The notes under the pieces: generated by a model
Told to the model about the DNA's origin: nothing
Databases searched by the model: none
The model's input: only the letters and a program-made list of their open reading frames with translations
Shown here: positions 1 to 11,300 of the stretch, piece after piece
How the letters are laid out: every line of letters starts with the position of its first letter
Numbering within the stretch: position 1 is the stretch's first letter
Source: Aplidium turbinatum
Taxonomy: Eukaryota; Chordata; Ascidiacea; Aplousobranchia; Polyclinidae
Assembly: GCA_918807975.1 (NCBI GenBank)
Contig: OU964918.1
Location: 53,676,477-53,740,476, forward strand
Direction of reading: 5' to 3'
Length of the DNA: 64,000 nucleotides
Program-made: the position numbers and the translations under genes

Positions 1-1033
1 AGTAGTGTACTACATATAACATACAGAGTACAACATCATTCAAGCAATCACGGTCGGAGACCAAATATATGAGTTTGTTTAGAACTTTAGATACATAGGC
101 TGCACTGCTCATTGCCTGAGAAGTTTCTGGTTTGCCCCAAAATGCAAGACTTAACTAATATAAATTAAAGTGCTCACAATTGCTTACAAACGCCTTCAAC
201 ACTGCATGACTAAAAAAACTTCACACTACGAAGCCAAGTCATTGTTTACATTTTACATGGAGCGACATTACCAACCTACCTACTTGCTTGCTTACATTAC
301 ATTCCTGTTCTGACCCGTAATTTACTAGGTAATTTCTCAGTAGGCCTAAGTTGTTTTAACTAATTCTTTCTTTTTTTCTGCAAGACTTCAGTTTCCACGT
401 GGGACTCTAGGGTCAAAGGCAGTAGTGCGATATACAAACAAACTCCAGCTGACTGAACCATAGATGACACTGTGACACAACACTAGAACAATGGGCAATT
501 GCAAGACGTCAACATTCGCAGTTTGACAAAAAAAAATGCAAACAACAACTAAGACATTAAAAAGTATGCGTTGACGCTATGCGCTAAAAAAACGCGAAAA
601 CTTTACGGCGCATCCTCAAGCGCAAACTATCCAAAAAAATGTGGCCGCAAGCGTTAGCGCAAACAAAAAGTCTACGCCGCAAGTATGCGGCGTAGAATTT
701 GCGGCGCATACGTACATCTCTGGCTATACGATCGAAATGACCGACCCAATTGAAGATACGCTTCCAGGAATGTATTTCTTGCCTTCATGTCCTTTAACTG
801 TCAAATATTTCTGTTCATACTGGTATGTTTTTATGCGGGGCGCACATACCGTGGGGGCAAAGCTGGTGAGACTGATTGAAAACTGGTAAAAAAAAAGTCA
901 AGTTGGGCGCTCCTGCAATGGTGTCGCACGGTTTCGCTTACCTAAAACTGTTTGCAATTCTAATTTTGCAAAACATATTTACTCTCATCACACCACTCAT
1001 AAAGGTTACACGCAGAAAATGGAAAATGTTATT
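1..1033. other. Intergenic, no gene seen
   Basis: No coding homology was recognised. The tract is AT-rich with a C+G-richer patch at about 540-720 that repeats short words built on GCGC, GCGGC and ACGC. Short open frames here look like chance. A perfect hairpin at 671-696 is listed separately. Confidence 0.5.
671..696. repeat. Perfect 11-bp-arm hairpin
   Basis: TCTACGCCGCA at 671-681 pairs perfectly with TGCGGCGTAGA at 686-696 across the loop AGTA. It sits in a GCGC-rich patch. It may be the centre of an old palindromic MITE, but matching outer ends were not found. Confidence 0.6.
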
Positions 1034-1041
1034 CTCAACTG

Positions 1042-1839
1042 CAGTGGCGGCTCGTCCATAGAAACTGCAAAACTGCAGCACCCCCTGCACATTTCAGTAT
1101 TTTATTTTTTTTATTAATTTAACGTTTATTTTCGTGTTCTCTACAGATCCTACCGACTGGAAGTTTCATAATTTCTGGGTTTTAAAAAATATGATGATTT
1201 TTTAAGTTTTGTATTTGGCAGCTCTGAACTGCAAGCCCTGCAGTTGCGATCTTATAAAAGAGGAACAAAGAGAAATTGTGACGTCATATTTTGGCTGAGG
1301 TTGCTTCAAATCCCACAATTTCGAACTGCAAATTTTGCAGTTGCTGGTCACGTGGTCAGGCTAGCTACTGTTGCAAATACTGTTGTTTTCAAGCACGATA
1401 TTAGGTGGCTGCGACTGATGCTGTTACATGGTTAGACTAATGTGCTTTGCTTTCTGCACAAAAAGATAAAGCTTAGACTAGGTTTTCATTGGTGTTGTTA
1501 AATTAAATTTAAGAAAAGCTCTACCAATAAATTTTTGTAGTTACCAAACCTGGTGGATTTTTTATAAACTAAATGTAACCTAGGTTCATTGTTAACTTAC
1601 GATAATAAGTTAAGGCCAAAGGTCACATGCTAAAACAGCCTATTTAAACTTGATGAACATCAGGAAATTAAGTGCTCAAATAGCCTCAGAATTCATAAAA
1701 TACCACTAAAATAAGGTAAAATTTTATGGGGGTCATGTCCCTAGACCCCTTGGCGTCGCGCCTTTGGCGCTCGCTCTTTCACGTATAGGCTACTTCCGGT
1801 TGCAGCACCCCCTGCTATAAATACCACGAGCCGCCACTG
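1042..1839. mobile_element. hAT-type non-autonomous element (798 bp)
   Basis: The termini CAGTGGCGGCTCGT and ACGAGCCGCCACTG are inverted repeats. Immediately outside is the direct repeat CTCAACTG at 1034-1041 and 1840-1847, an 8-bp target-site duplication. An 8-bp TSD with CAGTGGCG ends is typical of hAT transposons. A second subterminal inverted word, GCAGCACCCCCTGC, lies near both ends. No transposase coding was seen, so the element is a MITE-like derivative. Confidence 0.9.
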
Positions 1840-1847
1840 CTCAACTG

Positions 1848-2382
1848 TGCTCGTGTGCAGACAAAATTTTTCATCCTCGACTGGGGGAAAACTCACGAAG
1901 TGAAACACATCATTGTTTTCGTATAACTAACGTCTTTTATTAGAAACACCACGTCTGTTTATTCTAATTTTTGAACAAAATTCGTTTTTTTTCAATCTGA
2001 TCAGCGGAATTTATCAGCCCTTTGTTTCGTAGACTCTGAAAAATAAAGTAAGACAAATCAGTGGTGGATAAGTTCTTGCTGGATCACCAGCACCACAACG
2101 TTTGCTTTCATAGAGAAAATGTGCTTTTTATTCGGAACAATCATTCGTTGAGAGCTTTTGACATTATACATCAGGGGTGTAAAATTAGACTATTGGGAAC
2201 ACACAAGCAAATTCTAAACCAATAAAACACCTCACTAGACTAAAATAAACAAAAAAGTTTTATACACGGTGCCAGAATGCACCTTTAGGCATGAACAGAA
2301 CAACCAATGAACACCATACGTGTCGCTTAATAAACATAATTAGTTCACCAGCTTAACGAGAACACATTAATTTGATTAGACA
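1848..2382. other. 3' flank of GPCPD1
   Basis: No gene is seen. On the minus strand AATAAA hexamers occur at 2132-2127 and 1941-1936, downstream of the last recognised GPCPD1 codon, so either could be its polyadenylation signal. If the last recognised exon splices onward (see the GPCPD1 entry), a further exon would have to lie here or beyond; I could not recognise one. Confidence 0.4.
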
Positions 2383-5300
2383 TTACCGGTCGTAGATAGC
2401 AATGTCAACAAGCGAGCTAGCCACAGCGTCCATGTTCTCACTGATATCGTCTCCGTAACAGGCAAAGATCAATCCAGCATCGTGCGTCTTGGTGACTATT
2501 TCTGGAGTTTTGTATACGTCACGATCTAAAGTATCGATGCCGAGGAAACCTTCAGCTCTTGCTGTACCTGAGTTAAAATCAATGTTATGGTTGAACCAAG
2601 AACATCGGGTATCATCAAGCATATTGAAATTAAATCTAGAAGAAACACAGTCCTTTCAATATTTACCAATGGCCATTGAATTGGTCGCTTCTCTGAGGTC
2701 GAGCATTGGAGTATAAAAACCAGTGTCGCCATTTGTTAGAAACAAAACAGGATAAAGGTTCTGCTTCCGACGCAACCTTCAATTTGACAAGCCATTAATT
2801 GATTGTTTACTGTTGAGTAAGGTGTTTCATTTTCCCCACACTTTCGAAATTAAAAACGTTCGGGTTTGCGTATGATGGGATTTTGGACACTGATTTAAAA
2901 AATGTAATTTTTATTCCATTATGACGTCATTTAGATGTGGCACCGCGTGGTCGAAACTCAAGAGTCAAAAAATAGAGGATTTCCCATAACTCGGTAACGG
3001 AACATGGTAGAGAGACGAAATTGGTGTCAAAATCCGCTGCACGGTACTTGGAATTCGAATTTCGAAAGTGTGGAAAAAATGAAACGCCCTACTGCAGAGT
3101 CAGTCAACGAACAATCAACTGAGTGTGTGAACGGAAAACGGAAAAATCGAAAAGTTGGATTTGGATACGTGATTCGGTCACTAACCAGTGGGTACAATCA
3201 GTTCATTTTACATTGATTCAACGTTTGCAGACATATAATCCATGGCATAAAATGTAAACACATTATCTGATAACATTTCATAAAATTACTTAGATTTAAC
3301 TGGAAACGAATAAGTTACAACATAATAAACTGTTTGTGCGGATCTTCAGCAAACCAGGTAGGACCCTGGTTGAAAACCACACATTTAAAATACGTTGCTA
3401 TGCCCTGTATTCAAATAGTATGACCAGTTGGAAGCCGCTCACTGGATGGTCTTTCGCTGTTCCTGGCTCAACACTGAGCGTACTCAAGAGCTTCTCTATG
3501 TTTGCGAATTGTATATCATTGCGTAAGTTTAGTATTATACAATCTGATTAACAAATAAAGTTATTTTCTCTATAAAATCGTAAGCTTCAATGGGTAAGAG
3601 TGAGAGGTAAAGTTCTTACATGATGCAAATGTCGACGTCGAAACAGGAAAAAATAATTTTTCTTGACTTTGCACACTCAAATACCACCTTTAGTATGACG
3701 TCAACAAACATATTGGCGTCAAAATAATGCTCAAGGCCATCTTCGTATTCATAATTCTGCAACATACACAAGATGGAGTCATTTCTACTTGCAAGCCATG
3801 TTAGAATGACACCTCAGTTGTCCTTGACGTGTACCAACAAGTAGTACTGTATATTTAGTATATTTACCCAAGTTGGACGTCTAAGAACGTATCACAAGAG
3901 GTTGGGTGTTACAACCGTGACGAAATCTTCAAGTGATTTATTCTATTTTACTTAAAAACACGTTTTTACGTTCGCGTTTTGTCGCTTCTACCGTTTTATA
4001 GCCCTCTGCTATGTTGACATGAATTGTTTTCGCTGTGGTGGTCAAAAATAAATACAAATTGTCGGATATTTTTTATCATGTCCTCAGTTTTTTATAATGT
4101 ACTCAGCTGCGCCTCTATACGGCTGCATTGACAATGTCTACTTTGTAAAGCGCTGAGGAGCAACGCATTCTGCGATGGATGTAGCTCTATATAAAAACAA
4201 GCATTATTATCATGTCAGCGCAGATACCCACCTCGTCCAAGTTCGGCCATTTCACTTCGATATTGAACCCAGTGGTTATCGGGACTTCTTGAAATACTTT
4301 CTTTAACGTTGGAAACGGGTGCCCATCACATAACGGGGTGTCTATATCACAATCTGCGAGCATTTTAAATTTTCTATTGAAATTTTCATAACGCAGATCA
4401 CAGATATAATATGACACTGAAGCATTGGCTGGGTGCCTATATGTTCTGATATTCAGAGTATATATTGAATTCCGGTAACTGATTACGGTAATTGATATTC
4501 AAAGCATAAAATATATTTGCTGTGATGATTTTGCACTTGGAGGTGAATCCGGCCACCCTCGGTAACGGGGACATCACCGGATTAAAACTGGACTACTACT
4601 ACTAGTACACAAACAAGCCAGACACACATACTAAGCTCCCTTGTTGAGTTCTTGCGGCTTCTGTGCAACATGTCCAACGATTGGAGTTCGTTTACAGTCA
4701 ACAAATGAACCGGTATCTCAAGAAGTTGAGACTTTGACGACCCTCCTTTCTGTGAAAATGACAATACGTTACTAAGTCAATTAATTCAAGTCAGTCACCT
4801 CTAACGTGTGCACCATAGGCGTGCTTAAATATCGCTCTTTGTAAATAGCAATCCAGACTGGAATGATTTAGTAGACAAGAGGTGGTACGAAACTTGACAG
4901 GTTCTGCCGCAATGGAGCAAAGAAGTGCAAGTGCTTTAGAGTACTCTACCATGTTATATCCAAGTTGTCCAGCATTCCGATTTTTTAATTCCTTTCAAAG
5001 CAACTCATATACATGCACATAAGTCCTTGTCTTACTTTTTGAGCGGAGACACATGTTGTGAGATCGTGATAGACAATAGGGACTTCATCTTTGGTCAAAT
5101 GCACGTCAAACTCTACGTAGCGAGCAACCTAGAAACAGGGCAATAAAAAGCACTACAGTTAACTTGAAGCATTTTGTTTCATGTAACGATACAGAGAGAA
5201 ACAATGAGACAGCAATTAGAACATTGAACAACTTCGAATATCGTTGTGAGTTGTGACTACCTGACCATGTTAGAATTTCTTTCCAAATAAAAACACGATT

Positions 5301-8300
5301 GCGAATACTACGATTTTCATCATGAAACGTGTGTTGGACAGGCAGCAATATCCAAGCCTTTCTCGTGATGCCAAGTAAATAGTGCGAGGTGCCGTTCGCT
5401 CTGAGGATGCGCAATAGCGCATTGACACGGTACGCGAAATGTTGATCATCAACTAGATTTCAAATGTTGCTGTATACTTAACGCATAATCAATCACTACT
5501 GTTGAATCACAATCTGTTAATGAAAACACTTTTAATCGAACAAACTTGGCTTGAGAACAACGTAACCCGATCTAGCCCGGGTAAGTCCATTTTATCTATA
5601 GTTGCACCCAAAGTCAGTAGCCTATTAGTGAGTGTGTTACCACGTTGCAGCCCTCGAAATTAGCTTCCATCTACGACGGCAAAAACATTGCCGTCGCCAA
5701 ATCAACAAACCTTGAATTGCGGCGGCAATTTCCGTATGCTTTAATCAAACGAAATTTCATGCTCTTCATCGTGTCACACGGCGGTAGCCCAGAGTATTAC
5801 GCAAGCTACTGTATTTTATGCGCTGACAATGCTCTTGTGAACTGTAAAAAGTTTGCAACCTTACAAATACTGGCTTAATTGTTACGCAAAAGTTACTCTT
5901 TCATCGAATAAATGGTTCTTCGGCAGTAAAGAAAAGTAATGCTTCCGATGATATGGCATCGCGTTCATGAAAGGGCAGTTTTGCGTCTTCAAGTATTTCA
6001 GTGACGACGCGACAACCTCATCCTTCGATGATTCCGACTCTGACTAGTTCTTTATCCAACAGACTTTGTGTTGCTCGCAGTATCCTAATTGTGCCGAAAA
6101 TATGTGAGTGTATACGTAAATCGAGGCAATCTTCTCGTTGAGCAATTAACGTTATTTCATGATAATTCAACGTCGCTAGATGTCGAATTAATGTAAAACA
6201 AACGTAAATTTCTTATTGGGCATTGTTGTTACGCATTATAACCCACCGGCAAACTTAAATCGATTTGTGCTGACTCGAACGTTGAACCAACTCAAAATTA
6301 ACTTACTTCCTCCCCCCGTGACTTATTTAACGTGAATCACCGTAACAGCGTGCGTATCGCGTTGTTCGCTTTATCGCTACTTTTGGTATTATTACATCAC
6401 AACAAATGATAGACTATTCGAATATTTTTTTTCTCTTCTCGTTTTACATGTTTTGGTACAATTTTTTCGGTACAAATAAATTGTTTTGGTACAAATAAAC
6501 GTTCACTGCTGTTTGGCCTCATCAACGTTTTTGCGAAGTAAAAATATCCTAATTTCGAAAACTGCGTGAGTGCTCACAGCAAGTAAAATAGTCCGAGGTG
6601 AGGTCTTGGTGCGATGTTTCTGCTGATTAAACTCACGCTGCGAGTAAATCAAACAGGAGAAAATTTTGAACAATTTTTGTCCGAATTAAATGCTTATTTT
6701 GCGACGGCATTTTTATTGCCGTAGCAGAATGGCCATTATGACGTTTGCGGCGGCATTTACCACGGCAATTGCCGTGTGCCGCCGCTAATTTCGAGGACTG
6801 CGTTGTGTGCCAAGCAACTAATTGAAAAATGTAATGAACAAACGTAGAAAAGTAAACTACACTTGAGGCGTGACCATGGTAGTGTACTCAGTCATCACCT
6901 CAATATTGAAACATTTCACTTACAGTGTTGCTTGCGTTGACAAACGATGCAATGGTGTTTTCAAACTGGTTGGACAACCTGTCACAAGAAACACATGCAA
7001 AAGTAAATGGTTAACCAATGCATTGATGGAAGTTGAAGGAAGGGTTTAGGTATAGGCGATGCAGCAGCAGAAATACGTTTAGCTAACAAACAGAGGCTTG
7101 AGTCTGTTGGGATGGCTGCAAAGCGTATTTAATGTTTTTTCTACCTTTGTATTCCCAACTTAACTGACCGAGAGGGAAAGGCTAGTGCTAGTCTATCGCC
7201 ATTTGTATTATACAAAACTAATAAACGTAGTTAAACAGGGTAATGTTTGATGTTGAAAAAACGTTTATGGTAAATCACAGAGTGAATTGACTTTCAAGCT
7301 ATTGCCAAGAAAAATAAATAATAATTCAATAACTTATGCAGCTGTACGAGTATATTTGTGTTGCCATCAAATGTTTTATGCGACAACAAATAAAAAAATT
7401 ACTTTTTTCCTGTAAATGAATTCCCACTTCCACGATGACCGACATGCACCATTGGTTTGGGTTTCCAGTGTGTGGTAAAGCTTCGTTCCATTGACAGCAC
7501 AGATGAAAACGGCTTTACCAGCAAATAAGGAACTGAAAACGGATTAAAAGCGTGATTAAACGACAGAAACAATTAACATCACAGCAACTACATCACTTAT
7601 TGGTTTAACAGTTTCTTAAAACTTAATGACCTTTGTGGATGTCAACGTCAAAAAATTAAAGTTATTAAAACTATTTGCTTTTCATTCGCAGCTTGACAGA
7701 AGAAATATCAGAGCACAAAAATCAAACACCAGCTGTCGTGAAACTTTCTTACCTCTCATGACACCAACTACACAAAACTGCGAGTCTAGCAAAGGTATCC
7801 TGGCTATTCCTTTCGAAGTTGGACACGAATTACACGACAGCACACCCACACCGACTTGCTTGCCACTTCCATTCGAGACCTGTACGGAGAAAGTATTTGC
7901 ATTTGTTTGCATAACACAAGGCTGAGTTCTCACAGTCTGCTGCTATTCGGAGAATTTGATTCGAAGAAATACCAATTCGGAGAAAGCCTTTTTCGGAGAT
8001 TTCTAAAATCTCACAGCGGCATCTGTTTATTCAAAGGAATTAGCTTATGATAGAGGTTGATCAAATAAAGTCTCAGCGAAAAAATAAAACAATTGTCAAA
8101 CGGCGTTTCGTGATAAACAATAGTGGTTAATCAAATGAAGTCATAGCGAAATGTCTCAACTAAAGTTGCTAGATAGCGCTATAGCCTAACCATGTACCCG
8201 CAAGGTATCAGCTAATTTACATCTACCTCACTGAAACAATAAGTTTCTCGTTTGCATGGGAAAGAGGAATGAAAATACAAAAACCGCCTACCTAAATGAT

Positions 8301-11300
8301 CCCTACAAATCTCTAAATAAACAGAAGCCATGACAGGATTTAAGAAATCACCCAATCGATTTCTCCGAAAAAGGCTGTTTCCGAAGTGGGATTTCTCCGA
8401 ATCGGCCTCTCCGAAAGGCGCTATTCCGGAGGTCTCACTAGAACAGCGAGCAATTGCGATTCATTAACCAGAGCTGTGTAGCCCCCACGCCAGCCATTAA
8501 GACTATCCAATCAACTATGCGTTTCTCGGCAGTAAATTGGTGGTGCGATACTGACAAGCCTAACCTCATGGGCGAAACACCAGCGTCCATCGCTGTCAAT
8601 TTAGTGTTACAATCGGCAAAAAACTTTGCTCGCAAACGTGGTTTTTAAAGCGAAGTGAAACAACTTGTCTTTACATGGAATTGAATGAACAGTTTGTTGA
8701 GATCGCATGTTTGCACAGACAAATTGCTATGGTCTTCTTCAGGCTTGGGAAGTTTGATTCGAAATTTCGCTTCATCTGAAATATAAAAGATGACGTCATT
8801 TGAATGCGAAATAACGTAGAAGCTGGCACTTCCTAATTTAACCTCAGGTATCTTGATCTTATCGAAAATAAAACGAGAATCTACAAACGCAAGATGGAAT
8901 CAATGTCACTTTAAGAAACACATTCAGTGCAGGAATGTGTGTTATTACAATATTAAAACCACATGTCCACCACTTAGGTGGCTTTGTCAGTAATCTTAAT
9001 TGTCATGAAATGAGCTGATGAAACTTCTTACCGATAGCGTAAATGTTTTGATAGTTCACAAAACGGGTAAATATAACGAGAACGAAATGTCACCTGTGAA
9101 TTCGGAATATTCATATGGCGATATCACAGTGAGAGTGGAAGATATAACAGACGCACAGGCCTTAGGTTGAACGAAAAGTTGGACCCTGCGTACAATCGTA
9201 TTACGAAATAAACTTCCTTACTTTTAAAAAAAAACGATGACATTTGCGCAAAAGACTTAATTGCAAAATACAAATATGAACGTCAACAACCTGTAAAAAA
9301 CAACTTTGATCATTTTGTCTTTGTTAACATGCCTTATGACAGTAAAATTTACTTGTTCATTGACTACAATAAAATTACTTTTTCTGTCGTTGTGTTAAAA
9401 TTAGTGCAGTTTTTGTTTTGAACTTTGTAACTTTCATTTCGCCAGGTTGCCCAGACAGCAAAATCAATCACTTTTACATTGATTCAACGTCTGCAGACGT
9501 TGAATTAATGTAAAGATGGAAAATTTTGTTGTCTGGGATAGTTGTTTGTAATGACATGACGTTGAATTTTGGAAAATTCTATGTAGTGATTATGTAGCAG
9601 TGAATAATGCTATGTTTGGCTCTTCCGGGCTCTCGGGGTGTGTGCTTGAGCAACGCATTTCAGGACTGCTTTCCCTTCAGTGGCATCTAAAGGATAGAAT
9701 AATTCACAGACAACAGAAGAGTGCACTTGTTTTAACACACAAACCAACTTACTTAGGTAAGTGCGTAAAAGAATCGGAAAGCTCCAAAAACGTGCAGTTT
9801 TTCGTGGAGCTGATAGAACATCTTACTTCATAATGATTGGCAAGCCATCCCTTGTCTACAACAGTCTGTGAAAACAAATCAGGCTTCAAACAACCCTTTC
9901 AGATAAACACAAATGGTTGTATATGCAAGTGCTATGCTTGTATGTTACATACTATTCAATTTATAGTTTTATGGTTACGGCGCTGATAAAAAATTAAGAG
10001 AATTAAATTAAAAAATTAATTATTAAATTTAAAAATTAAATATAAAAAAAAAATAAAATTAAATGAACAGTTCCTTTCTCTTGACTGCTTCTCGTTTAGC
10101 ATCATTACTGTATGTCTAGGTAGTTCACTGCACTTTGGGTTGTGATGAGTAGTGTGTGGGGATCATCATCGGCTTTCATCACGACTAATTGATGAAATGA
10201 ATGCAAATTACCTTTTGACCTCCTACGGAACCAAACTGTCCATCTTCGATGATGAAGTTTGCTTGGTTCGGAATGGTAGTTGAACGCGCGTCAAGATGCA
10301 CCTCCCATGCGTTGACAAGAGTAACCTATCAACAAAAAGAAGCTCAGTCTAACCTTCAACTCCCGAGTCCCGAGCGTAGGCCTGGATGCGATAGCAAGAA
10401 GCCTTGGGAATCACCAACAGGAGTAGGCCGACACAAGTTACTCAGAACGACATCGCAGAAAATGATTTATTTGATTATGTACGAAAAACATTTCTTAACT
10501 GTTCATGAGTAATGAACTAAAATCACTAGACTTTTGTTCACGTGAAAAAATAACGGGCGTAAAATCGTATGAACATCTAATAAGTACATCTAAAGAGAAG
10601 AAGTTCTTTTATTTTGCATCACCAGCATATGCGAAAAAAACAAAACGAAAAAGCGCTTTAACCCATTCATGGCCGGTGTCCTTTTAAAAGGACATCGTTT
10701 TGAATGCATCAGTATTGCATCATCTTATTTTGATTGAATCATTTTGGACTTGCTAGTAGTTGCTTAGGGTCTGTTTTGGAAGGTGTTGATAAATATTTGC
10801 GAACAACGTACTTTTTCTGAATTTTGGGAAAGTTTGAAAATTGTTGAAAAATGAGAAGAGCGCGATAAAGTGAAGTGAGGAGGAACATGCATGTTTTATT
10901 GCCTATTGGTAATAGATATGAAATATGTTTCTTCATAGTTTGACACTCTGTAATATTGTGCTTCCTACTACACTCTAATTTGTGTAAGGTTTTGCTTCTT
11001 TTATTTGTTTATTTTGCTTTATATTTATTGTTGCCTTTTAAAAGGACACCGGCCACATGGCCACATTTTTTTGGTTGTTTGTAACACTGTCAAAGAATAT
11101 TGAACATCGTGTAAAAGCAGCACATTGTGCCTATGGAAGACTTAACCATCGTGTTTTCAACAACCATGCTATATTTATCCACACAAAAATTATGGTCCTC
11201 CGGGCAGTCGTTCTATCCACTCTTCTCTATGTTTGTGAAACCTGGACATTATACCGCCGTTACATCAAACGTCTTGAAAATTTTCAGCACAGGAAACTGG

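Noticed and set aside
3336-3551. A further GPCPD1 exon or small gene between exons 14 and 15
   Set aside because: The frame has no similarity to the family, and exons 3756-3620 and 2776-2667 join directly in phase at the position expected from homologues.
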